IMG/VR virus record: IMGVR_UViG_3300043331_001135
Location: 1 to 47,584 of that record
Direction: 5' to 3' (one strand)
Source: a virus
Length of the DNA: 47,584 nt
Under the pieces are notes generated by a model. It was not told the origin of the DNA. It saw nothing but the letters and a program-made list of their open reading frames with translations, and ran no database searches. The position numbers were made by a program, and so were the translations under genes. Shown here piece by piece: positions 13,739 through 21,384 of the stretch (positions are counted from its first letter, which is position 1; the number at the start of each line of letters is the position of its first letter).

Positions 13739-13750
13739 CACGCCGTTCTC
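13679..13750. repeat. 27-bp perfect inverted repeat at the origin edge
   Basis: Arms 13679-13705 and 13724-13750 are perfectly complementary with an 18-nt loop that contains GCAGGTCAG. Each arm contains one iteron. It starts 17 bp after the prim-pol stop, so it could terminate that transcript as well as form a cruciform. Confidence 0.8.
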
Positions 13751-13766
13751 GGTAAAGATCTTGCGA

Positions 13767-16535
13767 CTACACCTCGATGTCGTCCTCATCCCCGCCGATG
13801 GCCCACTCGCCGTCCCCCGCGCCCGCGAGAGCGGCCTCAGCCCGCCGGATGGACTCGGCGACGCCGTTGTCGTCGTCCGGGTCCTCCTCATCGCCCTGCG
13901 CCCACACGGGCGGCACGAACGGCACACCGATGCTCTTGCAGCCTTCGGGCGAGAGCACGAAGCGCGCGGCCGTCGGGGTCGGGCGCAGCAGCCACCCGGC
14001 CGCTTCCATCTCCGTGATCACTTTATAGAGCGTGCTCTCGGGCGCGAGCTTGCCCGCCGGGAGCATGCCCGCCTCGGTGAGGGCCGCCGAGTACGCCTTG
14101 CGCAGCTCGGTCCTCGTGCCACCAAGCCCGCCGCCGAACGTGGCGGCCAGTACCCGGGCCACGCCGTCGCGCCTCTTGTCGGCCGCGAGCGCCTGCACGT
14201 CGAGCGCGGTGTCGACCTGCTTCGCCTGCTCTTCGGGCGTCACGGTCTCGGCGTCGACCAGGGCGACCGTGATCGAATCTCCCGATTCGATCATCTGTAA
14301 GCGGCCGGTCTCGCCCCGCTCGGTTTCTTTCTGTCGGGTCACGGTGTACTTGAGTACCCGGTCGCCGTCCGGCTCGACCAAGACCTCGGTGTCGATGCCC
14401 GCGTAGGCGGCCGACGAGCCACGCCCGCGGCGCGAGGACACGCCCCGGTTGCTGTCGTGCCCGGTGTGGTGCACGAGCACGACGCAGGCGCCGGTCTCCC
14501 GGCGCAGGCGCTCGGCCGCGTTGATCCACTTGCCGGTGTCCGTCGCGGCGTTCTCGTCGAGCCCGAGCGTGACCTTGGCCTGTGTGTCGAGCACCACCAG
14601 GGCCGCCCCGAGCTGCTTGCAGGCGGCCACGAAGGCTGGCCACTCGGGGCCGACGGTCTGCACCGGCCGCGTGATCACGTGCAGGTCACGGGTCGGCATG
14701 AGGCCGTAATGCCGCTCGAACGCCCGGATGCGCTGAGCGGCACCGCTCTTGCTCTCGGCCATCACGTACACCACCGGGCCGGGCTTGGTCGCGAAGCCGA
14801 ACCATGGGATGCCCCGGGCGACGCACGAGGCGATCGAGAGCATGAGGAAGGTCTTGTAGGTGCCCCCGGCGCCGATGACGCGCGTCACGGTCTCGCGGTA
14901 GAACAGGCCTCGACCCTTGAGGTTCTCGTCGTTCGGGTCGCCGCCGACGAGCCATTCGGGGGGGTCGGTCTCGTCGAGGTCGGCCGCCGTGATGAACTCG
15001 CTCATCAGCGCGGCCACGGCCTCGGCATCGGCGACCCGGGCGGCCTCTTCCTCGTCGAGAATGACCTTGGCCTTGCGGCGCAGGCGCTCGGTCGTGAGGA
15101 TCTGTGCGAGCTGCTCGGCCTCGGCTCTTTCGCGCTTCTCCCGGCGGCGCTGCTCGCGCAGCACGAGCATCGCGTCGATGTCGGCCCGGCCGTTCGGGCC
15201 GTGGCGATCAGCCGATGACACGGCCGACGCTGCCCCACTCGAAGCCACATCGTTCGATGATGCGCTCGGCCTCGGCGCGTCCCAATCGTCGACCTCGGTC
15301 GGATCGTTCTCGTCGTTCGTCTGCGCCGGGTCCGCCTCGGCCGGGGGCGTCGTCGCCACCGGCGAGGCGGGGGCTTTTCCCGGGCCCGCCATCGGCTCGT
15401 CGTCCTCGTCAGGTACGGCAACCCACCACAGCCCGAACTTGACCTGCGCGGGCACGTATGAGGTGACCGTGTGATCGATCGTCCGATTGGCCTGGTGGTA
15501 GTCGCCGTTGTCCTTGCCGCCCGAGGCGACCCACGCCTGCCGCTGCGCCTCGACGAGCAGGGCCCGCGCGACGTCGGCCGTCAGGAAGTGGGGCACGAAG
15601 TGCCACAGGTGTGAGGTCGCGTCCTTGAGCACGTCGTTGATCCGGCCGCGCCGGGCCTTGCGCAGGTGGGCGAGCCACTGCTCGATCTCGGTGTCGGCGC
15701 CCTCACGGGAGAACAACCGGGTAGCGGCGTCCGCGACGTCGATTCCGAGCTCGACGAGCTCGGAATCGAACGGGTCGGCCGTCGCGCGCCCTGCCGTCTG
15801 CACCCGCGCCCTCGTGGCCCGGTCAGCGTTTTCGCGGTCACCCCCGGCCGGACCGGTGAGCAGGTCGGCCCACGCCGCCGGAAGCTCGGCGACCATCGCC
15901 CGGTCCGGTACGCCGTCGATCGGCTCGACCCGCCACGTACCGTGGGGGCTTCCCGCCTGCACGTACCATCGATAGATCCGGGGCGCACCGTCCTCGTCGA
16001 GAGCTTCGGGGTTGATCGAGGGCCACGCGACGACGTAGCGGTAGCTCTGCGAGATCACGTCGATGTCGGCGCCGAACCGCGAGGTGAGCCGCTCTTCGGC
16101 CTTCGGGTCGAGCCGCGAGCACCCGTCCGGAAGCCGGAACACCCGGATGCCGGACATGAGGGGGTCGGGCCGCGCCGACGAGATGAGGGTCGGGGGAAGC
16201 GGCCCGAGCTCGGCCTCGGCCGCCGCGAGCGAGCTCGCGCCGTTCTTGTCGTCGTAGGTGTCGACGTCGATACCGACGAACGGGTGCAGCAGGTGCAGTG
16301 CGACGTTGCCCGTCGCACCCTTGGGGTTGCGCGCCCATTGTCTGATCGTCTGAATCGAGCCGATGAGCTTGCCGTCGGCGCCGGTGTAGCCGGACGGTGG
16401 CGCGTACTTGCAGCCCGGGGGGAGTGGGAGGGGCTGCCAGCCTGCGCGGAAGTAGTCGGGGGCGGCGGCGCCGTACACCTCGGCGCGGGTCGTCCCGCGG
16501 TCGTCACCGGCCGGTGACATGTCGTCGTTGCTCAC
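13767..16535 (-). CDS. Bifunctional prim-pol / RecA-like replicative helicase
   Basis: 922 aa. The N-terminal 230 residues match the bifunctional primase-polymerase fold: FVGIDVDTYD (metal-binding acidic residues), SSARPDPLMSGIRVFRLP, and DIDVISQSYRYVVAWPS. A variable, low-complexity linker follows (about 380-470). The C-terminal part is a RecA-like ATPase of the RepA/DnaB group: Walker A GAGGTYKT near residue 555, Walker B ALVVLDTQ near 642, then VLVHHTGHDSNRGVSSRRGRGSSA. The last 150 residues are likely a winged-helix tail. The GTG start at 16535 has AGGTGA upstream. The gene abuts the iteron array, so it probably initiates replication there: it would recognise or melt the origin, unwind and prime. 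Confidence 0.88.
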   Translation of the reverse strand: MSNDDMSPAGDDRGTTRAEVYGAAAPDYFRAGWQPLPLPPGCKYAPPSGYTGADGKLIGSIQTIRQWARNPKGATGNVALHLLHPFVGIDVDTYDDKNGASSLAAAEAELGPLPPTLISSARPDPLMSGIRVFRLPDGCSRLDPKAEERLTSRFGADIDVISQSYRYVVAWPSINPEALDEDGAPRIYRWYVQAGSPHGTWRVEPIDGVPDRAMVAELPAAWADLLTGPAGGDRENADRATRARVQTAGRATADPFDSELVELGIDVADAATRLFSREGADTEIEQWLAHLRKARRGRINDVLKDATSHLWHFVPHFLTADVARALLVEAQRQAWVASGGKDNGDYHQANRTIDHTVTSYVPAQVKFGLWWVAVPDEDDEPMAGPGKAPASPVATTPPAEADPAQTNDENDPTEVDDWDAPRPSASSNDVASSGAASAVSSADRHGPNGRADIDAMLVLREQRRREKRERAEAEQLAQILTTERLRRKAKVILDEEEAARVADAEAVAALMSEFITAADLDETDPPEWLVGGDPNDENLKGRGLFYRETVTRVIGAGGTYKTFLMLSIASCVARGIPWFGFATKPGPVVYVMAESKSGAAQRIRAFERHYGLMPTRDLHVITRPVQTVGPEWPAFVAACKQLGAALVVLDTQAKVTLGLDENAATDTGKWINAAERLRRETGACVVLVHHTGHDSNRGVSSRRGRGSSAAYAGIDTEVLVEPDGDRVLKYTVTRQKETERGETGRLQMIESGDSITVALVDAETVTPEEQAKQVDTALDVQALAADKRRDGVARVLAATFGGGLGGTRTELRKAYSAALTEAGMLPAGKLAPESTLYKVITEMEAAGWLLRPTPTAARFVLSPEGCKSIGVPFVPPVWAQGDEEDPDDDNGVAESIRRAEAALAGAGDGEWAIGGDEDDIEV

Positions 16536-16567
16536 GCGGGGTCACCTGCTACCGTGAAGTTGGACAT
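16532..16567 (-). CDS. Possible 11-codon leader peptide of the prim-pol gene
   Basis: ATG at 16567, MSNFTVAGDPA, stopping at a TGA that overlaps the GTG start of the prim-pol gene. GAAGGG lies 5 nt before the ATG. The overlap would couple prim-pol translation to this short frame. It could be chance. Confidence 0.3.
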   Translation of the reverse strand: MSNFTVAGDPA

Positions 16568-16590
16568 CGGAGCCCTTCGTGCATCATGCG

Positions 16591-16618
16591 GACTCCCCGG
16601 CGTCGGACCCGGGGAGTC
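16591..16618. terminator. Hairpin between the RHH-like gene and prim-pol
   Basis: Perfect 10-bp GC-rich stem GACTCCCCGG/CCGGGGAGTC with an 8-nt loop, 13 bp after the stop of the gene at 16631. No T-run follows in the leftward direction, so it may be an attenuator or I-shaped terminator. Confidence 0.5.
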
Positions 16619-16630
16619 TTGCTTTGTCCG

Positions 16631-16840
16631 CTACTCTCCGCGTTGGATCTCGGCATAGAGCTTGAGCCGGTTCGTCGGGCTCATCCGCGCGAGGATCGGC
16701 AGTCCCTCTTGCAGAGCCGCTCGGATCACGTCCGCCTTGCTCGCCCGACCGTGCTCACGGTCCTCATTGAACAAGGCAATGATCGTGTCTTCCTGCCCTT
16801 GCGGAATCTGTGCACTGAGCTGCGCGTCGAAGGTCGCCAC
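16631..16840 (-). CDS. Small ribbon-helix-helix-like protein
   Basis: 69 aa from a GTG at 16840, after GGAGCGGA. A short N-terminal strand (FDAQLSAQIP) is followed by two helices. The second, SKADVIRAALQEGLPIL, matches the pattern of a ribbon-helix-helix or Arc-like regulator (SxADVIRxAL). The first helix (EDTIIALFNEDREHG) fits less well. It divides rightward early genes from the replication module, so it may regulate the divergent region 16841-17034. That is inference. Confidence 0.6.
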   Translation of the reverse strand: MATFDAQLSAQIPQGQEDTIIALFNEDREHGRASKADVIRAALQEGLPILARMSPTNRLKLYAEIQRGE

Positions 16841-16860
16841 TCCGCTCCCCCCTCTCCCTC

Positions 16861-16914
16861 TCGTAGTCGGTTCCTACTAGGTGCTGGTAGCATGGTACCG
16901 CACCCGATGGAGCA
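16861..16914. promoter_or_regulatory. Divergent promoter region
   Basis: The 194-bp gap between divergent genes holds CTACTAGGTGCTGG followed by TAGCAT (16888-16893), very like the 18147 promoter (CTAGTAGGTCCTGG then TAGCGT), so a plus-directed -10 is likely. On the minus strand CCTAGTAGGAACC matches the second motif class. GGTACCGCACCCGATGGAGCAA (16895-16916 region) resembles the 13115-13144 promoter. No clear -35 is visible for the plus promoter. Confidence 0.45.
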
Positions 16915-17034
16915 ACCGACAGCGGGGCGGCGTCCGACTACGGCGGTGCCGGTCAGTATCCACCCCGGGACCGCCAGCAGCATCGAGCCTGATCACGTTG
17001 CGTGTCCGCATTGTCCGACGAAAAGGATCTTCCG

Positions 17035-17568
17035 ATGTCCGAGCACCTGCCCGACCCGGTTTACTGCGCGAGCTGCAACACCTACACCTGTGAGTCAGCC
17101 AACCGCCATGACGCGAAGTCTGAGCCGGTCGAGCGCGTCGACCCCCGCGACTTCCTCGACCCCACGGCCCGCGCCGTGGCCTACCTCGACCTCGACGAGG
17201 TGGATAGCGCCCGCGCCGTGCTCTTGCGGGTATCCCTCGCGCGCCTGCGGCGGCTCGGCGAACACTATGATCGGCTGTCGATGATCTGCTTCGAGCTCGC
17301 GTCGGCGGCCCACCACGTCGCCGACAACGCCGTCGACCCGTCGGCGTTCCGGCCCGGCCCGGACGACGAGGGCATCGCCGAGCACCCCTCGGGCCCGGCG
17401 ATGCCCGGCCGGACGCCCGCTCCCGTGGTCGAGTTCGAGGTCGACGACCTCGACGAGCTCGGCGCCGCGGACACGAGCGAGAGGAACCTCGACGGACTGC
17501 CCGGCATGTGGGAGGCATCCGACCTGAGCGGCGGCGCCACGGACGTGAGTGAGAGGAACCTGCCGTGA
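17035..17568 (+). CDS. Hypothetical protein, first gene of the rightward early operon
   Basis: 177 aa. The ATG at 17035 is preceded by AAAAGGA and is preferred over the GTG at 17002. The N-terminus carries CASCNTYTC (possible zinc site). The middle is helical (SARAVLLRVSLARLRRLGEHYDRLSMICFELASAAHH) and the C-terminal third acidic and disordered. A short duplication (TSERNL and VSERNL) arises because the DNA around the RBS of the next gene is repeated. Coupled to the next gene by GTGA. Confidence 0.72.
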   Translation: MSEHLPDPVYCASCNTYTCESANRHDAKSEPVERVDPRDFLDPTARAVAYLDLDEVDSARAVLLRVSLARLRRLGEHYDRLSMICFELASAAHHVADNAVDPSAFRPGPDDEGIAEHPSGPAMPGRTPAPVVEFEVDDLDELGAADTSERNLDGLPGMWEASDLSGGATDVSERNLP

Positions 17569-18113
17569 GCATCGCCGAGGTCAACCTGCACGAGTGGCGC
17601 CACGTACCCGTCGGGGCCTGCATCCGGCTCAAGTCCGGCATCTGGCACGTGATCGAGCGCGACGTGTCGGCGGCGGACGTGATCACGATGCGGAACATCA
17701 AGACCGGACGGGAGTCCACCGGCAGCCCGCCGCCCGGAAACCTCGTCACCGTGCTGCAACCGGGCGACCCGCTCTATGTGGCCCCGGCCGACGAGGCGGC
17801 GGCGCAGGTCCGGACCGCCGGGCTCAGCGAGCCCGCGGCGGCCAGCCTGGCGAGTGCCCTCGTGCAGATCCACCTCGGGATGCACGTCGTCGGCGAACGC
17901 GACCTCGACCGGCCCGGCGACCCGATGCGCTGCCCGCCCGTCGAAGGGATGGCCCCGGCCCACCTCGCCGCGCACCTGATCCTGTTCCACCGGCTCGACA
18001 ACGACGACCCGGTCTCGGCCGCCGCCCCCGACGACCCGGCCGTGCTGCTGGCCCTGCACGCCTCCCGGGTGGCCTCGGCCGAGCACGTCCACATCGCTAC
18101 CCAAGGGGGTTGA
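17565..18113 (+). CDS. Hypothetical protein
   Basis: 182 aa from a GTG at 17565 overlapping the upstream stop. Residues 10-70 are strand-rich (CIRLKSGIWHVIERDVSAADVITMRNI), and the rest is helical and His-rich near the end (AHLAAHLILFHRL, ASRVASAEHVHIAT). No family recognised. Its last codons and stop (18111-18113) contain the -35 box of the next gene's promoter and a CAAGGGGGT half-site. Confidence 0.7.
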   Translation: MSIAEVNLHEWRHVPVGACIRLKSGIWHVIERDVSAADVITMRNIKTGRESTGSPPPGNLVTVLQPGDPLYVAPADEAAAQVRTAGLSEPAAASLASALVQIHLGMHVVGERDLDRPGDPMRCPPVEGMAPAHLAAHLILFHRLDNDDPVSAAAPDDPAVLLALHASRVASAEHVHIATQGG

Positions 18114-18139
18114 CTAATACTAGTAGGTCCTGGTAGCGT
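18102..18139 (+). promoter_or_regulatory. Leaderless promoter with a half operator
   Basis: -35 TTGACT (18110-18115), 18 bp, -10 TAGCGT (18134-18139), then 7 nt to the ATG at 18147. Immediately upstream of the -35 is CAAGGGGGT (18102-18110), one half of the leftward operator palindrome. The only trace of that operator I see in the rightward early region. Confidence 0.65.
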
Positions 18140-18146
18140 TTCTTCT

Positions 18147-18596
18147 ATGGACACCGCCTACTCTGCCGAAGAGATCAACAGATACGCCGCGGAATCGTCG
18201 TCGGGTTGGCGCACCGACCACCCGATGACTGCCACCGAGTTGATCGCCATCGCGGACGAACGGGGGTGGTGTGAGGAGTTCAACGAGTTGTTCAACCTGC
18301 TGACCGGCATCCCCTGCATCGAGCGGGCCGACGGGGACCGCGAGTGGTACCGGGACGGCAAGCTCCACCGCGAGGACGGTCCGGCGGTCGAGCTGGCCGA
18401 CGGCTCTCGCGAGTGGTACCGGGACGGCAAGCTCCACCGCGAGGACGGTCCGGCGGTCGAGCGGGCCGACGGGGACCGCGAGTGGTACCGGGACGGCAAG
18501 CTCCACCGCGAGGACGGTCCGGCGGTCGAGCTGGCCGACGGGGACCGTTGGTGGTACCGGGACGGGAAGCCCCATCGCGAGGACGGTCCGGCGTGA
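18147..18596 (+). CDS. DGPA-repeat protein, probably leaderless
   Basis: 149 aa. Residues 1-58 form a helical N-terminal domain (MTATELIAIADERGWCEEFNELFNLLTG). Residues 59-149 are four tandem 23-residue repeats containing WYRDGKLHREDGPAV. Such repeats are known from many phage and bacterial hypothetical proteins and resemble MORN-type beta-hairpin repeats. Repeats 1-3 are nearly identical and the fourth has diverged (RWWYRDGKPH). The start is 7 nt after the -10 box. The stop overlaps the WhiB start (GTGA). Role unknown; repeat surfaces of this kind often bind proteins. Confidence 0.78.
   Translation: MDTAYSAEEINRYAAESSSGWRTDHPMTATELIAIADERGWCEEFNELFNLLTGIPCIERADGDREWYRDGKLHREDGPAVELADGSREWYRDGKLHREDGPAVERADGDREWYRDGKLHREDGPAVELADGDRWWYRDGKPHREDGPA
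18321..18593. repeat. Four tandem 69-bp repeats in coding sequence
   Basis: Units of 69 bp encode 23 residues each, and the last lacks its final codon. Units 1-3 differ at only a few bases, so they can expand or contract by slippage without changing the frame. Confidence 0.88.
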
Positions 18597-19306
18597 CGAT
18601 CAACGAGGCGGACACCCCCGCGCAGCAGCAATCATCTAGGCACCCGCCGACCCGTCGCCGGACCGTCTTCGGGCGGCCCGCCGAGGACGACTGCGGGTGG
18701 CGCACCCGTGGTAGCTGCACCGAGCACGACCCCGAGCTGTGGTTCTCGCCCCTTCCGGCGCAGCGCATCGAGGCGGTCACGATCTGCGAGGGCTGCCCGG
18801 TGCGCGGGCAGTGCCTCTCGTGGGCCCGCGAGACCGACCAGCGATTCGGCATCTGGGGCGACTTCGAAGTCGATGCCGCCCCAGATGCCGACAACGGGGT
18901 GGTCGACGAGGCGCAGGCGCTCGCCGCCACGGTGGCGCGCCTACCGCTCGTGGACCGGGTGCGTCGCCTGTTCGACGAGTTCCCCGGCTCGGTGATGGCC
19001 GAGGTCGCCGATCGACTCGGGTACTCCAGCGCGGGCAGCCTCGAACGGGCGCTGTACCGGCGGGGCGATGACGGCAAGGCGCTGATCCGGGTGCTCAAGC
19101 CCGGAAGCAGGTCCCGTGAGCAGGTCAAGGCCGAGAAAGTGACCCTCAAGGGCTTGGCGACAGACCGTGATCACCCATGGATCGTCGAACCGGCCCTGCC
19201 CGTCAACGAGGCGGGCACCAACGTGCAATACCGCAAGACCGGCAAGCCGGGCCGCAAGGTTAAGGACCCGACGTCATCCACCGAGTCGAAGGAGAACGCA
19301 GCATGA
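18593..19306 (+). CDS. whiB: WhiB-family transcription factor with extended C-terminus
   Basis: 237 aa from a GTG at 18593 (GTGA overlap). WhiB iron-sulphur ligands are Cys42, Cys65, Cys68 and Cys74 (spacing C-x22-CxxC-x5-C), followed by FGIWGDF at 85-91, the glycine-tryptophan turn of the family. Beyond the usual WhiB length there is an HTH-like segment (LVDRVRRLFDEFPGSVMAEVADRLGYSSAGSLERAL) and a basic tail. Phage WhiB proteins such as that of TM4 can act on host WhiB targets and sigma factor. Here it may redirect host transcription or control late genes (inference). First half of a coupled run into the Cas4-like gene. Confidence 0.9.
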   Translation: MTINEADTPAQQQSSRHPPTRRRTVFGRPAEDDCGWRTRGSCTEHDPELWFSPLPAQRIEAVTICEGCPVRGQCLSWARETDQRFGIWGDFEVDAAPDADNGVVDEAQALAATVARLPLVDRVRRLFDEFPGSVMAEVADRLGYSSAGSLERALYRRGDDGKALIRVLKPGSRSREQVKAEKVTLKGLATDRDHPWIVEPALPVNEAGTNVQYRKTGKPGRKVKDPTSSTESKENAA

Positions 19307-19602
19307 GCAGCGAATCGACGGGCCTCGGCTGGCCCGAGACTGCGGATGAATCGACTACAGATCACCTATGTCCTTACCGGTCGGTTCTTGACGAACTGCG
19401 GGCGCAAATCACGGATGAAATCTCCCGCGTCGGTTCCGCCGCCGAGCGAGCCGCAGATAACGGTCGCCAGGCATCGGCGACCGCTCTCGGTGGAGTTGCG
19501 GGTGGCCTCCTCCTGGCCCGCCGCCTACTGAATTCGCTACACCCGGACGGCGCGGGGGTTGACTTTCCGGGGGCCTCGAAGAACAGTGAGGTGCAGGAAT
19601 GA
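19303..19602 (+). CDS. Small hypothetical protein
   Basis: 99 aa, coupled at both ends (ATGA with WhiB and ATGA with the nuclease gene). A helical segment (LDELRAQITDEISRVGSAAERAADNG) is followed by a Gly/Ala-rich moderately hydrophobic stretch (ATALGGVAGGLLLARRLL), too short and too small for a sure membrane helix. Function unknown. Confidence 0.65.
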   Translation: MSSESTGLGWPETADESTTDHLCPYRSVLDELRAQITDEISRVGSAAERAADNGRQASATALGGVAGGLLLARRLLNSLHPDGAGVDFPGASKNSEVQE

Positions 19603-20687
19603 GCGCCCTCGACGTGAGCCGCGACGTCGGGGTAGAGGTGTACGAGTGCGATTTCGAGCCCACGGACCTGCACGACCCGCTCGACTTCGACGACATCGAG
19701 GTGGCACCGGCGCGCCCGGCCAAGCCCTATGACCTGCTCGACGAACTCGGCGTTCCGCGTGATCAGTGGGGCCGCCCGCTGCTGCTGCCCGACCCGGCAT
19801 GGGGCCTCGCCCCGGCCGCCTGGCCCGACGGCAAGGTCGAGAAGCGCCAGTCGGCCGACGGCCGCCGCCACTTCGCCCGGGTGAGTACTGCGTCCGGGTG
19901 GAACGACGTCGCCCACGGCCTCTCACTGTGGCGGCAGCGGATGGCGCTGCTCGCGCTCGCCCGGCGCCCCGACTTGCAGGCCGAGCTCTGCGGGCTCGTC
20001 TACTCCGACGGCAAGCGCATCGACGCCATCACGGATGAGCTGCTCATCCGGGCGGCCGACGACGGCATCGACATCGACGAGGCGATCAAGGTCAAGCCCG
20101 GCGAGACGCACGTGCCGATGGGAGGCACGCTGTCGGCGGCCAGCCGCGGTACCGCGTGGCACGCCTTCACCGTGCCCGGCGCGCCGGTCATCGACCCCAC
20201 CTTCGGGCCGACCCTCGCGCAGTACGACATCACGGCGAAGGCGTTCGCCGAGGCGCTCGAACGGTGCGGCCTCGAACTGCTCGTGCACGAGCGCTTCGGC
20301 GTCGACTACGCCCGGCGGCTCGCGGGCACCGTCGACCACCTCGCCCGCGTGGTCAAGGCGACCAAGTTCTCGGCCGCCGCCGGTCTCGACGTCGGCGCGG
20401 TGATCGTGCTCGACAAGAAAACGGGCAAGATGCAGTGGATCACGCACGCGACGCAGCTCGCGATGTACTCGCGCTGCCGCCCGCACGACTGGCGCACCGG
20501 CGAAACGCAGGACTGGCACGCCGACCTCGTGCCGGACGTCGGCGGCCTCGCTGCCGCCTCGATCGAGACGGGCAAGGTCAAGATCTACCCGGTGAAGACG
20601 CCCGCCTACCTCGCCGACTCGGCGGTCGAGCGGTACCGGCTCAGCCTGAGCGACCACGTGAACAGCCTCGTCGGAAAGGGGTTCTGA
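19599..20687 (+). CDS. Cas4/RecB-family exonuclease
   Basis: 362 aa. PD-(D/E)XK nuclease motifs in order: GTAWHAF with His188; AGTVDHL with Asp246; VLDKKTG with Asp272 and Lys274; then QLAMY with Gln286 and Tyr290, the QxxxY motif of RecB/Cas4-type nucleases. I do not see the Cas4 iron-sulphur cysteine set, so it is closer to RecB-type single-domain exonucleases. The first 180 residues are a phage-specific extension. Likely used in recombination or end processing during replication. Its last 12 codons are part of a 39-bp direct repeat shared with the next gene. Confidence 0.88.
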   Translation: MSALDVSRDVGVEVYECDFEPTDLHDPLDFDDIEVAPARPAKPYDLLDELGVPRDQWGRPLLLPDPAWGLAPAAWPDGKVEKRQSADGRRHFARVSTASGWNDVAHGLSLWRQRMALLALARRPDLQAELCGLVYSDGKRIDAITDELLIRAADDGIDIDEAIKVKPGETHVPMGGTLSAASRGTAWHAFTVPGAPVIDPTFGPTLAQYDITAKAFAEALERCGLELLVHERFGVDYARRLAGTVDHLARVVKATKFSAAAGLDVGAVIVLDKKTGKMQWITHATQLAMYSRCRPHDWRTGETQDWHADLVPDVGGLAAASIETGKVKIYPVKTPAYLADSAVERYRLSLSDHVNSLVGKGF

Positions 20688-20689
20688 TG
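20651..20689 (+). repeat. 39-bp direct repeat, left copy
   Basis: Identical to 21346-21384. It covers the last 12 codons and stop of the Cas4-like gene and the ATG of the methyltransferase (both proteins end DHVNSLVGKGF). The two copies bracket the methyltransferase gene exactly, 695 bp apart. Confidence 0.95.
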
Positions 20690-21382
20690 CGCGTCCTTGA
20701 TCTCTTCTGCGGGGCCGGGGGCGCCGCACGCGGATACGCCGACGCTGGGTTCGAAGTGGAGGGATGGGACATCGATCCGCAACCCCGCTACCCCTTCGCG
20801 TTCCATCGAGGCGATGTCCTCGACGTGCTGCGCGATATCGACTACGTTCGTTCGTTCGACTTCGTGCACGCCTCACCGCCGTGCAAGGTGCACACCGTAG
20901 CGCGGCACGTCATCCGGCCCGGGGCGAATCGCAAGCACGCCGTTGATCTGATCCCACAGACACGCGATGCCCTGCTCGTGGCTGAGGTGCCGTTCGTGAT
21001 CGAGAACACCCCGGGAGCGCTTCTCGTCGACCCCGTGATTCTGTGCGGATCGATGTTCGGTCTCGGTGTCCGCAGGCATCGCCTCTTTGAGGCGCATGCT
21101 ATTGAGCTGCCACAGCCGGAGTGCCAGCACGCGAAACAGGATGCGGCCGGGAAGATCTATCCGGTGCGTCGGTACCACAGCGGGGAGCCGGTCATCACGA
21201 TGTCGTCGGTCGTTGGCGTGTTCGGTCATGGGCAGGGGCTCGGTCCTGGCGAGGTCGATCTCTGGCGCCAAGCAATGGGGATCGAGTGGATGACTCGCGA
21301 CGAGCTCGCTCAAGCGATCCCGCCCGCCTACACGCGGTGGATCGCCGACCACGTGAACAGCCTCGTCGGAAAGGGGTTCTGA
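20687..21382 (+). CDS. Short DNA C5-cytosine methyltransferase (cassette)
   Basis: 231 aa. Motif I is LDLFCGAGGAARG at the start (S-adenosylmethionine binding), followed by GWDIDPQP (motif II), then ASPPCK with the catalytic Cys66 (usual PCQ replaced by PCK), PFVIENTPGA (the ENV motif) and RRHRLFE. It is much shorter than typical Dcm enzymes and has almost no target-recognition domain, as in several actinophage homologues. Likely modifies phage DNA against host restriction (inference). Start at 20687 by TGATG overlap. The C-terminal DHVNSLVGKGF is encoded by the direct repeat. Confidence 0.88.
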   Translation: MRVLDLFCGAGGAARGYADAGFEVEGWDIDPQPRYPFAFHRGDVLDVLRDIDYVRSFDFVHASPPCKVHTVARHVIRPGANRKHAVDLIPQTRDALLVAEVPFVIENTPGALLVDPVILCGSMFGLGVRRHRLFEAHAIELPQPECQHAKQDAAGKIYPVRRYHSGEPVITMSSVVGVFGHGQGLGPGEVDLWRQAMGIEWMTRDELAQAIPPAYTRWIADHVNSLVGKGF

Positions 21383-21384
21383 TG
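21346..21384 (+). repeat. 39-bp direct repeat, right copy
   Basis: Identical to 20651-20689. It covers the last 12 codons of the methyltransferase gene, its stop and the ATG of thyX. Recombination between the copies would leave a perfect Cas4-TGATG-thyX junction. Confidence 0.95.

Noticed and set aside
16631-16840. Antitoxin of a toxin-antitoxin pair
   Set aside because: The RHH-like fold is typical of antitoxins, but no small toxin gene is coupled to it on either side.
20651-21384. Assembly artefact at the 39-bp repeat
   Set aside because: The sequence between the copies is a complete, sensible methyltransferase and both junctions give intact genes. An error would not produce that. A read check would still settle it.
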